DNA from: Roseiarcus sp963696665
GTDB lineage: Bacteria > Pseudomonadota > Alphaproteobacteria > Rhizobiales > Beijerinckiaceae
Assembly (NCBI GenBank): GCA_963696665.1
Contig: CAVOLE010000028.1
Location: 62,001 to 126,000 of the forward strand
Length of the DNA: 64,000 bases
Direction of reading: 5' to 3'
Below, in pieces: positions 1 through 8,110 of the stretch. Each line of letters begins with the position of its first letter. The stretch's first letter is position 1. The notes beneath the pieces are model-generated. The model had not been told where the DNA came from. It saw nothing but the letters and a program-made list of their open reading frames with translations, and made no database searches. Both the position numbers and the translations under genes were made by a program.

Positions 1-651
1 AAAACCATCACCATCCCCGAACGTCGACGCGCCGCCATCTGCTCGCTCGCGCGCCGGCTCCAGGTCCCGATTGTCGAGGACGACGCCTACGGATTCATTC
101 CGACGCATGGGCCGCCGCCGCTCGCGGCCATCGCGCCGGACGTCTGCTGGCATATTGCGGGCCTCGCCAAGTGCATCGGCGCTGGCCTGCGTCTGGCCTA
201 TGTCGTCGCGCCGACGCCAACAGCCGCTTGGTCGTTCAACAGTTCGATGCGTGCGCTCTGCGTGATGGCCTCGCCAGTCTCGGCGGCAGTCGCGACGCGG
301 TGGATCAACGACGGCACCGCCGACATGATCCTGCGCTTCATCCGGTCGGAAAGCATCGTTCGAGAGCGCATCGCCGCGCAGGCGCTGGAGCCGGGTTCGT
401 ATCTCTCCGATCCGCTGAGCTTCAACATTTGGCTGCCGATGCGCAATGGATGGACCCGCTCGGTCTTCGTGAGCCAGGCGCGCCCGAGCAGTCTTGGCGT
501 CGTGCCAAGCGACGCCTTCGCGGCGAACGGCCCGCCGCCTGAAGCCGTGCGGGTCGGACTGGGTGGCCCGGTTACGCGCATTCAGGTGGAGCGAGGCCTG
601 GCGTTCCTGTCGCATCTCCTCGACAGCCAGCCCGAGTCCGTCACGGTGTAG
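1..651 (+). CDS. PLP-dependent aminotransferase, MocR/GntR type, 3' part
   Basis: Only the C-terminal about 216 residues lie in the window; the start is upstream. The frame opens with the pattern of fold-type I aminotransferases that form the effector half of MocR regulators: IPERRR, then VEDDAYGF and later GLAKCIGAGLRLAYV, in which the lysine of GLAK is the expected Schiff-base residue for PLP. The frame ends with TAG. Family knowledge: MocR proteins fuse a GntR winged helix to this domain and regulate neighbouring amino acid or vitamin B6 genes. The helix-turn-helix would be off the window, so a free class I aminotransferase is also possible. It sits 18 bases before glpK but there is no evidence of co-function. 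Confidence 0.75.
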   Translation, partial: KTITIPERRRAAICSLARRLQVPIVEDDAYGFIPTHGPPPLAAIAPDVCWHIAGLAKCIGAGLRLAYVVAPTPTAAWSFNSSMRALCVMASPVSAAVATRWINDGTADMILRFIRSESIVRERIAAQALEPGSYLSDPLSFNIWLPMRNGWTRSVFVSQARPSSLGVVPSDAFAANGPPPEAVRVGLGGPVTRIQVERGLAFLSHLLDSQPESVTV

Positions 652-669
652 CCCAGCATTTGGGCAAGG

Positions 670-2187
670 ATGGCTTCCATGACCCGGCATGTTCTCGTCG
701 TCGATCAGGGCACGACCTCGACGCGCTCGATCGTCTTCGGGCCGGACGCTGCGCTGGTCGCCATGGCGCAGGAGGAGTTCCCGCAGATCTTTCCTCAAGG
801 AGGCTGGGTCGAGCACGACCCGGAATCGCTGTGGCGGACTACGCTCTCGACGGCGCGGCAGGCTCTGTTGAGGGCTGGCGTCGAGCCAAGCGCGCTCGCC
901 GGGCTCGGGATAGCCAACCAGCGCGAAACGACGCTGGTCTGGAGCCGGACGACTGGCCGTCCGATCCACAATGCGATCGTCTGGCAGGATCGCCGCACGG
1001 CGGGGCTTTGCGCCGAACTCAAGGATCGGGGCTGCGAGAAGCTCCTATCCGCGCGCGCCGGCTTGCTGCTCGATCCCTATTTCTCGGCGACGAAAATCGC
1101 CTGGATTCTCGACAACGTCCCCGGCGCTCGCGCTGAAGCGGAACGTGGAGACTTGGCCTTCGGCACCGTCGACAGCTTTCTCGTCTGGCGCCTGACCAAC
1201 GGCAAGGTTCACGTCACCGACGCCACCAACGCCTCGAGGACACTTCTGTTCAACATCCACTCGGGCGCTTGGGACGACGACCTTCTGGCTCTCTTCCGCA
1301 TTCCACTTTCGATGCTCCCAGAGGTTAAGGATTGCGCCGCCGAATTCGGCGAGGCGGCCGCCGAACATTTTGGCGCCGCGATCCCCATCCGCGGAATCGC
1401 CGGAGACCAGCAGGCGGCGCTGATTGGGCAGGCTTGTTTTCGTCCTGGAATGGTGAAGTCGACTTACGGAACGGGATGTTTCCTTCTCGCCAACACCGGC
1501 GACCAGCCTGTCGAATCGACACACAAATTGCTGACGACCATCGCCTACCAATTCGATGGCAAGCGCACGTTCGCGCTCGAAGGCTCGATCTTCTCGGCTG
1601 GCGCGACAGTGCAATGGCTGCGCGACGGCCTCGGGATTCTCGCCACTGCGGCAGAGGCAGGCGAATTGGCGGCCAGCGCCGACCCCCGCCAGCAAGTCTA
1701 TCTGGCGCCGGCTTTCACCGGCCTTGGCGCTCCCCATTGGGACAGCGAGGCCCGCGCCGCGATCTTTGGCTTGACGCGCGGCGCCACGCGCAAAGAGATC
1801 GTCCGAGCAGCGCTCGAGAGCGTCGGTTACCAGACCCGTGATCTCATCGACGCGATGCGCGCCGATTCCAAAGGACTATGGGACGGTGAATTTGCTTCCG
1901 TTATCCGGATAGACGGCGGAATGAGCGCCAGCGACTGGACGATGCAGTTCCTCGCCGACATGTTGGATGCGCAGGTCGACCGCCCCGAGATTTTCGAGAC
2001 CACCGCCCTGGGCGCGGGTTATCTAGCGGGCTGGCAGGCAGGTCTCTATCCCGATCCAGAGCAGTTCGCGAAGACTTGGCGGCGGCAGATGAGCTTCATG
2101 CCGTCGATGGCGCCAGGCGAGCGCGAATCCCGCTATCGCGGCTGGCGCGAGGCCGTCGCCCGCACCGTTCTGCGACCGGAGGTCTAG
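670..2187 (+). CDS. glpK: glycerol kinase
   Basis: ATP:glycerol 3-phosphotransferase of the FGGY family, 505 residues, the usual length. It makes sn-glycerol 3-phosphate in the cytoplasm. Visible motifs: the N-terminal phosphate-binding DQGTTSTRSIVF (about 11-22), the substrate-contact NQRETTLVW (about 85), the FGTVDSFLVWRLT block (about 158), GIAGDQQAALIGQ before the second ATPase core (about 244) and GTGCFLLANTG. The frame also offers a start at 679 (MTRHVLV), three residues later, which matches many homologues equally well. No glpD, glpF or glpR lies nearby, so regulation cannot be inferred. No damage is visible in this gene. Confidence 0.95.
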   Translation: MASMTRHVLVVDQGTTSTRSIVFGPDAALVAMAQEEFPQIFPQGGWVEHDPESLWRTTLSTARQALLRAGVEPSALAGLGIANQRETTLVWSRTTGRPIHNAIVWQDRRTAGLCAELKDRGCEKLLSARAGLLLDPYFSATKIAWILDNVPGARAEAERGDLAFGTVDSFLVWRLTNGKVHVTDATNASRTLLFNIHSGAWDDDLLALFRIPLSMLPEVKDCAAEFGEAAAEHFGAAIPIRGIAGDQQAALIGQACFRPGMVKSTYGTGCFLLANTGDQPVESTHKLLTTIAYQFDGKRTFALEGSIFSAGATVQWLRDGLGILATAAEAGELAASADPRQQVYLAPAFTGLGAPHWDSEARAAIFGLTRGATRKEIVRAALESVGYQTRDLIDAMRADSKGLWDGEFASVIRIDGGMSASDWTMQFLADMLDAQVDRPEIFETTALGAGYLAGWQAGLYPDPEQFAKTWRRQMSFMPSMAPGERESRYRGWREAVARTVLRPEV

Positions 2188-2322
2188 AAATCATGGGACT
2201 CGTCTTTGCTCGAAGCGAGCGTTGCGCGAGCGGGCGCCGACTTGTTGCGATAGAGCCGGCATGGACGACCCCGAATGATATTGCGATAATCTTCTTAGCA
2301 AATCTGCTGACACGGTAGGGCG

Positions 2323-2985
2323 ATGGGGACCGCGCCGCGCGTCGTTCTTGTGTGGGACTATCCCATCCGCATCTTCCACTGGCTCATCGTGGCGCTTGTC
2401 GCGGCGGCCTATGCGACGTGGCGGCTGAACTGGATGGTCTGGCACGGATGGATCGGGTACGCCGTGCTCACGCTGGTCTTGTTCAGGTTGCTGTGGGGAT
2501 TCTTTGGCGGCGAGACAGCGCGCTTTTCCGGCTTTCTATCCGCGCCGCGAACCGTCTTTCAGCACCTGAAAAACTCGTTTCGGCGAGAGCCGGACCATCA
2601 AGTGGGGCACAACCCGGCGGGCGGCTGGATGGTCGTGCTCCTGCTTGCGCTGCTGCTCGTCGAGACATTGACTGGAGTCTACGTCGCCAACGACATCGCC
2701 GACGAGGGGCCAATGACCGAGATTGTGCCCGCGTGGGCCGCCAACGCGATTGCGTCCGCTCACGCGATCGGCTGGGATGTGCTGCTGGCGGCCATCGTTC
2801 TGCATGTTCTGGCGATCGCGGGCTTTGCGGCGATCAAGGGACAGAACCTGTTGCGCCCGATGGTCACGGGAACAAAGGTCTTGCCCGCAAGCGTCGTCGC
2901 GCCGCGAGCGGGCAGTCCGGCGCGAGCGGGCCTGCTGTTGCTCGGCTGCGCCCTCGCCACAGCCTTGCTGGTCAACCTCGTTTGA
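2323..2985 (+). CDS. cytochrome b561-type membrane protein
   Basis: A 220-residue integral membrane protein with four hydrophobic helices, matching the prokaryotic cytochrome b561 / Ni-Fe-hydrogenase cytochrome b family. Candidate haem-ligand histidines are in the helix 1 entry (FHWLIVALV), the HGWIGYAVLTL helix, and the last helix (AHAIGWDVLLAAIVLHVLAI). The NPAGGWMVVLLLALLLVE helix before it is also typical. Family members pass electrons between the quinone pool and a soluble partner; the partner is unknown here. The gene starts at ATG after GGGCG. It ends 22 bases before the convergent CHRD gene. Confidence 0.8.
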   Translation: MGTAPRVVLVWDYPIRIFHWLIVALVAAAYATWRLNWMVWHGWIGYAVLTLVLFRLLWGFFGGETARFSGFLSAPRTVFQHLKNSFRREPDHQVGHNPAGGWMVVLLLALLLVETLTGVYVANDIADEGPMTEIVPAWAANAIASAHAIGWDVLLAAIVLHVLAIAGFAAIKGQNLLRPMVTGTKVLPASVVAPRAGSPARAGLLLLGCALATALLVNLV

Positions 2986-3006
2986 AGCTTCGTCGGCCCT
3001 TCGCGC

Positions 3007-3462
3007 TCAGCTCTTGGGAGGAATGACCTGACCGCGGATTTCCCCTGCAGGATGGGATTGAGTGTGAACGTTGACATACCACTCTCCGGCGGAAAACTGT
3101 TTCGCCTGATCCGGAGTGAGCGTGGCGCTCCCTTTTATCGGGTTCGTGGGCGGGCTGCCCTGCTTGCTGAGCCAGATCACGGGTGGCGCATTTTTGCCTT
3201 CCTTCGCGGGCCCATGGAAATGAGCCATCGTAGTCGGGCTCGACAACCCACTGTAGCTGATGTTCCAGGTGACGACCCGGGTCGCCGGATCGTATGTCAG
3301 CTCCGCGGTTCCCGATCCCGTCGTGTCGACCGGCGGCACGCCCTGTGCGCCAGTCAGCGGGACTTTGAAGGAAATGGGGGCGGCGAGGACAGCCCCCGCA
3401 TGCACAAACCCGAGGAGGATAACACAAGAAATGAGAGCGCTCAGACGTTTCAAGACTTTCAT
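3007..3462 (-). CDS. CHRD-domain secreted protein
   Basis: A 151-residue protein with an N-terminal signal peptide (KVLKRLSALISCVILLGF, cleavage near AVLAA) and one CHRD domain, named after chordin. Characteristic positions are the VPLTGAQGVPP opening, TMAHFHGPA in the middle and WYVNVHT...PAGEIRGQV at the end. The domain's function in bacteria is not known; it is exported. I chose the start at 3462 because a good GGAGG ribosome site stands directly before it; an upstream in-frame ATG at 3483 lacks one. Genes on both sides read differently, so it is likely monocistronic with its promoter in the 257-base gap before the histidine kinase gene. Confidence 0.85.
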   Translation of the reverse strand: MKVLKRLSALISCVILLGFVHAGAVLAAPISFKVPLTGAQGVPPVDTTGSGTAELTYDPATRVVTWNISYSGLSSPTTMAHFHGPAKEGKNAPPVIWLSKQGSPPTNPIKGSATLTPDQAKQFSAGEWYVNVHTQSHPAGEIRGQVIPPKS

Positions 3463-3719
3463 CTTTTCCTCCATTTGGTTCACACCAAATCTGTTTCTAC
3501 GGACAGAGGGATCGAGAGGTCCACTTCATCGCACAATTCGATGTCATTGTAGACACCCTTTTGCTGGCTCACCAGCTATGTGATGACGATCACGGACGCT
3601 GACAAACAGCTGATCCATGGTTTTGATCCGCTCTCACCGTCAAAGCGAGAGCGACGCGCCCGGACTGTGAATGGTCCCCCCTTCATCCGCGCCGGAAATG
3701 GCTTTATGAAGCTCGACTG

Positions 3720-5378
3720 ATGCCGAATTTCTCGATTCGCCTGAGGCTGATCTTTCTGTCAGCGCTGCTTCTATCGATCCTCGCCGGCTCCTCCGCGCTT
3801 CTGATCCGAGAGCTGGTCCGCAACTCGCGAAGCCTCACCGAGGAAGCCAGGCTGGTTTCAACAGTTCGGGACGCCAATTCGGCCAGCAAGCACTTTGGCG
3901 ATTTGAAATATTGGGCGATCAACTCCGCCGTCACGCAGCTCGCCCCCTCTCAGGAAGCGGCGGAACGCGCGAGGTCGGGGCTCGATTCCGATCTGAAGGC
4001 GATTTCCGCAGTCGATCCTGCGGTGGTCGCTCAGATCGGAGGCGAAGTTCACATCATGACCAACCTGGCGCGGCAGGCGGGCGTCGCCTATTCAAGTGAT
4101 GACAGCGCCGCCGGCAACGCTCTGCTGGCGCAGGCGAAGAGCCGTGTTCTTGTCATCGAGGACAAGATCGACAAGATCGTGGACAGGCTCGAGCAGCAGG
4201 CCGTGACTCGCCGCGACATCTCCACCCGGCAGGCGGAATTGGCGGTCAAGCTTGCGATAGCCGGGGGAATAGGAGCGCTTGCGCTCGCATTGGGCTTCAC
4301 CGCACTGACCGTTCACTCGATCACCGCTCCCCTGAAGCAGCTGGATCGGAGCATTGCCTCCATCACGCGTGGCGAACTGAACGTCGCCATGCCGCCCGCA
4401 AGCGTCCCCGAGATCGCAGCGATGACCAAAACGCTCGGCATGTTGCGCGACAGCCTGATTGAGCGCGATCGACTGGAAAGCGAACGACAGCGCGCCGAGA
4501 TGGAAACACGCGCCGCGCGAGACACTGCCGAGGCCGCTTTGCACGATCTGAAGGCGGCCCAAGCCAATCTCATTCAGGCTGAGAAAATGGCCTCGCTCGG
4601 TCAATTGACCGCGGGCATCGCCCACGAAATCAAAAACCCGCTCAACTTCGTCAACAACTTCGCCAACCTTTCCGTTGGCCTCCTGGACGAACTTAACCAG
4701 GCAGCCGCGCCGGCGCTTGCGGCGCTCGACGATCAAGGGCGTCGCGAATTCACGGAGGCGAGCGATCTCTTGATCGGCAATCTCAAACGCATTGTCGAGC
4801 ATGGCAAGCGCGCCGACAATATCGTGAAAAGCATGCTTGCGCATTCCCGTGGCGGCAGCGGTCATGTGGAAAGCGTCAATCTCAATGCGCTCATCGAGGA
4901 GTCGCTCAACCTCGCCTATCACGGCGCCCGCGCTCAGGATCAGAACTTCAACGTCGCCATCGAACGAGCCTATGGCGAGAATATCCCGCCGATCGCGCTC
5001 GTGCCGCAGGATATGACGCGAGTGTTCCTCAATCTGTTCGGCAATGCGTTCTACGCCACGAATAAGCGGCAGCGGGAGATGAATGGCGCCGACTTCAGGC
5101 CAACCTTGGCGGTGACCACCCGCGATCTCGGCGATGCTGTTGAAGTGCGGGTGCGCGACAATGGCGGCGGGATTCCGGCCGAGGTCAGGGACAAGCTGTT
5201 CCAGCCTTTCTTCACCACGAAGCCGACTGGAGAGGGCACAGGGCTCGGACTGTCGATCAGCTATGAAATCGTGACCAACCAGCATCGCGGGACGATCGAG
5301 GTCTCAAGCCTCGTCGGAGAGTCCACCGAATTTATCGTCCGTCTGCCGCGGGGCCGCTCTCCGGATCGTTCAGCGTAA
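3720..5378 (+). CDS. sensor histidine kinase with HAMP domain
   Basis: A 552-residue membrane kinase. An N-terminal transmembrane helix (about 8-28) and a second one (about 177-202) bracket a periplasmic, helical sensor region. A HAMP segment follows (SITAPLKQLDRSIASI), then a coiled coil, then the dimerisation/phospho-acceptor box with the histidine in GIAHEIKNPLNFV (about 300). The ATPase part has an N box (LNLFGNAFYATNK), G1 (DNGGGIP), F (FQPFFTTKP) and G2 (GTGLGLSISYEI). The enlarged loop after the H box is typical of kinases paired with single-domain regulators. The receiver gene follows 10 bases downstream. The signal sensed is not evident. The ribosome site is weak. Confidence 0.92.
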   Translation: MPNFSIRLRLIFLSALLLSILAGSSALLIRELVRNSRSLTEEARLVSTVRDANSASKHFGDLKYWAINSAVTQLAPSQEAAERARSGLDSDLKAISAVDPAVVAQIGGEVHIMTNLARQAGVAYSSDDSAAGNALLAQAKSRVLVIEDKIDKIVDRLEQQAVTRRDISTRQAELAVKLAIAGGIGALALALGFTALTVHSITAPLKQLDRSIASITRGELNVAMPPASVPEIAAMTKTLGMLRDSLIERDRLESERQRAEMETRAARDTAEAALHDLKAAQANLIQAEKMASLGQLTAGIAHEIKNPLNFVNNFANLSVGLLDELNQAAAPALAALDDQGRREFTEASDLLIGNLKRIVEHGKRADNIVKSMLAHSRGGSGHVESVNLNALIEESLNLAYHGARAQDQNFNVAIERAYGENIPPIALVPQDMTRVFLNLFGNAFYATNKRQREMNGADFRPTLAVTTRDLGDAVEVRVRDNGGGIPAEVRDKLFQPFFTTKPTGEGTGLGLSISYEIVTNQHRGTIEVSSLVGESTEFIVRLPRGRSPDRSA

Positions 5379-5388
5379 GTAGAGAATC

Positions 5389-5779
5389 ATGCCTGTCAGC
5401 ATTTTGATTGTCGATGACGAACCCGACGTCGCCGCCCTCTTTCGGCAGCAATTTCGACGTGAAACGCGGGAGGAGGTCTATGTCCTGCATTTTGCCGAAA
5501 TCGGCTGCAGAAGCGCTGGAACGCCTCGCCAGCGAGATCGAGCCCCAGCTGGTCGTCATCCTGTCGGACATCAATATGCCTGGGATGGACGGCCTGTCGC
5601 TCTTGCGCGAGGTCAAGAAACGACGCCCCGAGCTCCCGGTGATGATGCTGACGGCCTACGATGACGATGAACGGCGCCGCCGTGCAGCCGACTGCGGCGC
5701 TGCTGACTTTGTGACGAAGCCTGTCGACTTCGATTTCCTGAAGGTTCGTCTGCGCCAGTTGCACGGATCATCGATTTAA
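5389..5779 (+). CDS. single-domain response regulator, frameshifted
   Basis: Receiver domain partner of the kinase just upstream. The first 37 codons (SILIVDDEPDVAALFRQQF) carry the acidic pair; the rest is one frame over, beginning at SAAEALERLASEIEP and including the phosphorylated aspartate in ILSDINMPGMDGLSLL, the T in MMLTAYDDDE and the lysine in VTKPVDF. The two halves join cleanly if one A is removed from the run at 5498-5500, so I read a single +1 indel. Without a correction the product would stop near 5664 and have no phosphorylation site. No output domain exists, so it would act by protein contact or phosphorelay. The stop lies 26 bases from the convergent kinase remnant. Confidence 0.85.
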
Positions 5780-5805
5780 GCGGCGCCCGCTCGTCCGCGC
5801 TCGCC

Positions 5806-6459
5806 CTATCGCGCGCCCGCGGCCAGCAAGTCGATCTGGCGGGTCAACTCGGCAAGTGTGTAAGGCTTATTCAGCCTGGGCAAAGCGCCCCCCGACTTCT
5901 CTTGCTCCAAATATTCCGTCGCCAGCATCAGCGGCAGCTCCGGATAGGCCTCGCGCAACAGTTCCGCCAAGGCGACGCCCGACATTTCAGGCATGGCGTA
6001 GTCGAGAATCGCCAGGTCCTGGCGCTCGCCCCCGCGGACCGCCTCGAGCGCTTTTTTCGCCGACGTCATCTCGATCGGCTCGTGCCCGAGCTCCCGCAAC
6101 ATGTCCGCGGTCGCCATGAGAACAAGCGGATCGTCGTCGACCAGAAGGATGCGACGTGCGCGGTTCTCGACGCCGACAGCGGAAACAGCCGCATCAGGCC
6201 CGATCGCGCGGACATCCGCCGCCACAGGAAGCCAAAGCAGAACCGTGGTTCCCTCGCCCAATCGGCTCACGATCTGCATCGCTCCGCCGGACTGATGAGC
6301 GAGCCCGCGAACCATGGAAAGGCCCAGACCCAACCCCTTGCCGCCGCGTTTGGTCGAGAAGAAGGGCTCCGCGGCGCGCCCCGTTTCGCGCGATTGGTTG
6401 CTGGGGCTCGCGGATATGGGCTGGCCCCCGATCTTTGGATTTTGCTCGACAATACGTGA
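5806..6459 (-). pseudogene. remnant of a hybrid histidine kinase (ATPase tail plus receiver)
   Basis: The frame contains the end of a kinase ATPase domain (EPFFSTKRGGKGLGLGLSMVRGL, with F and G2 boxes) followed by a complete receiver domain: LLVDDDPLVLM, LAILDYAMPEMSG, and LNKPYTLAEL with the conserved lysine. Going upstream, family similarity fades before a TGA at 6460-6462 and no phospho-acceptor box or sensor can be found. The first ATG, at 6333, would start inside the G2 box. This is therefore the 3' end of a larger hybrid kinase that has lost its 5' part, possibly by deletion. The receiver alone could still be made. It faces the kinase/regulator pair and may derive from a related copy. 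Confidence 0.7.
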
Positions 6460-7064
6460 TCACGCTGCACGATTTGGCGCCGCTAAGCGCTCAACGTCGG
6501 TGCGCGATGCTTTGAAGAAAGGCCGGCCAAATGGATGACAGTGAGCCCGGAATTGCGCCGCTGAGGTCGAAGCGAGCTCAAGGCAATGCGGGCGACGGGG
6601 AGACAAATGCGCAGCCCTCTCAGGCCGGTGGAGCTGTCGCAACCATCGCCAAGACAAGCGCCCTGCACGGCCCCGCGCCATTCGCTAGCACGCCAAACGC
6701 GTCGGGCATGGGGAAGGTTCCCTGGCCCCGTCAAGGAAATCCCGAGGTCGCGGTGGCTATTTGAGGGCGTCGCCGGATTCATGAGCGCGGCAGGCGATGC
6801 CGCCAGGTCGAGCCAGAGTACGCACACGGCCCTGAGGTCCCAATTCCTGCGTTATGCGCTGAAGATTGCCCGACTTAAAGGTTGCGACCGCACAACCTGC
6901 GGAGCATGGCGAGCGCGGGCGGCGCCTGGAAAAGATCGTTCCGCAGGTCCCACGGCAGCATAAAGGCATATCGCATTTGTATAAACCGGCTGCGGCAGTC
7001 CGATCGCACGCTCCCGCGTGAGCCGCATCCTGGCGCGCCGCACCACCGTAGACCCAGCCGCCGA
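6460..7064. other. stretch without a recognisable gene
   Basis: About 600 bases between the kinase remnant and cyoD. Open frames exist on both strands (for example 6483-6827 minus and 6586-6963 plus) but their translations are arginine-, proline- and alanine-rich without domain signatures, as expected from high GC. The missing 5' part of the hybrid kinase should have been here; I could not find it in any frame. Confidence 0.5.
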
Positions 7065-7457
7065 CTATCCCATCGGCATGGGTATCGGCCCCATGTTCTG
7101 ATTCAGGTTGTACATGATCCAGAGCGACCCAACGAGGATCAGAAAGACGATCAGGACGCCGAACGCAAGCGCCAGCACGTTGTTGACGTTATCGGGCCCG
7201 GTCGTGATGTGCAGGAAGAAGACGAGGTGTACGCCAATCTGCGCAATCGCCAGCACCACCAGTGCGATCGGGATGCTGGGCACCCAGACGAGCGAGGTGC
7301 CCGCAATGAAAAAGGACACAGCCGTCAGCAGGATCGCCAGGCCAAGGCCGATAAGATAGCCAACAACGCCTTCCGCGATCTCGTGACGTCCCGCGGCCTC
7401 GTCGCCGGGGGCATGGTCGGCCCCATGGAGCGGCTGATAGTCGTCCGTCGAGCTCAT
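7065..7457 (-). CDS. cyoD: cytochrome bo3 ubiquinol oxidase subunit IV
   Basis: A 130-residue protein with three transmembrane helices, the small subunit that stabilises the CuB site during assembly of the bo3 oxidase. Hydrophilic N-terminus (SSTDDYQPLHGADHAP) is followed by YLIGLGLAILLTAVSFF, a second helix around IALVVLAIAQIGVHLVFFLH, and a third ending near GSLWIMYNLN. I placed the start at 7457, where the ATG overlaps the cyoC stop by four bases; a longer frame upstream is only the shadow of cyoC. Last gene of the cyoABCD operon; no cyoE haem O synthase follows. Confidence 0.93.
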   Translation of the reverse strand: MSSTDDYQPLHGADHAPGDEAAGRHEIAEGVVGYLIGLGLAILLTAVSFFIAGTSLVWVPSIPIALVVLAIAQIGVHLVFFLHITTGPDNVNNVLALAFGVLIVFLILVGSLWIMYNLNQNMGPIPMPMG

Positions 7458-8110
7458 GCGCCTGCCCCGAAAAGATAGACAACCGTGAAGATCGCGACCC
7501 AGATAATGTCGAGCGTGTGCCAGAACAGCGCGAAGCAGAGCACGCGACGCAGAATGTCGGCGCGATAGCCCTTGGCGAACACCTGCGCGACCATCGTCAA
7601 GAGCCACAAGATGCCAAGGCTGACGTGAACGCCATGGCAGCCAACGAGGGTGAAAAAAGCGGAGAGGAAGGCGCTGCGAGTCGGCCCCGCGCCCTGAGCG
7701 ATCATGCCGATGAATTCGTGAATCTCGATGGCGAGAAAGCCCAGTCCGAGCACGCAGGTCGCCGCCATACCGCCGTAGTACATGAGGCCGTTGTGCGCCC
7801 GGGCGCCGATGGCCGCCAAGCCGCAGGTGAAACTCGACAATAGGAGGCAGGCGGTCTCGATCGCGACATTGTGGAGGTCGAACAGATCCTTCCCGCTCGG
7901 CCCGCCGGCAGTCTCGTGCACCAAGACCGCATAGGTGGCGAAAAACGCCGAGAACATGATGATGTCGCTGAGCAGAAAGATCCAGAAGCCGTAGCCGACA
8001 ATGATCCGCTTCGAGCCCGGGTCAGTGTGATCCAAGACGGTTGCGGCGGGGCCCCGAGCCTTCTCGGGCCTGTCGTCGCCGTAGCCGGCGCCTGCCTGAA
8101 AGGCGGTCAC
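7454..8110 (-). CDS. cyoC: cytochrome bo3 ubiquinol oxidase subunit III
   Basis: A 218-residue membrane protein of the cytochrome c oxidase subunit III family, five helices as in CyoC. Typical segments: GFWIFLLSDIIMFSAFFATYAVL near the N-terminus, LLLSSFTCGLAAI, and FFTLVGCHGVHVSLGILWLL. ATG at 8110 overlaps the cyoB stop by four bases and the gene's stop overlaps the cyoD start, which implies translational coupling. Confidence 0.95.
   Translation of the reverse strand: MTAFQAGAGYGDDRPEKARGPAATVLDHTDPGSKRIIVGYGFWIFLLSDIIMFSAFFATYAVLVHETAGGPSGKDLFDLHNVAIETACLLLSSFTCGLAAIGARAHNGLMYYGGMAATCVLGLGFLAIEIHEFIGMIAQGAGPTRSAFLSAFFTLVGCHGVHVSLGILWLLTMVAQVFAKGYRADILRRVLCFALFWHTLDIIWVAIFTVVYLFGAGA

Noticed and set aside
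6483..6827. 114-codon minus-strand frame as the lost 5' part of the hybrid kinase
   Set aside because: No kinase motif in it and the frame does not connect to the remnant.
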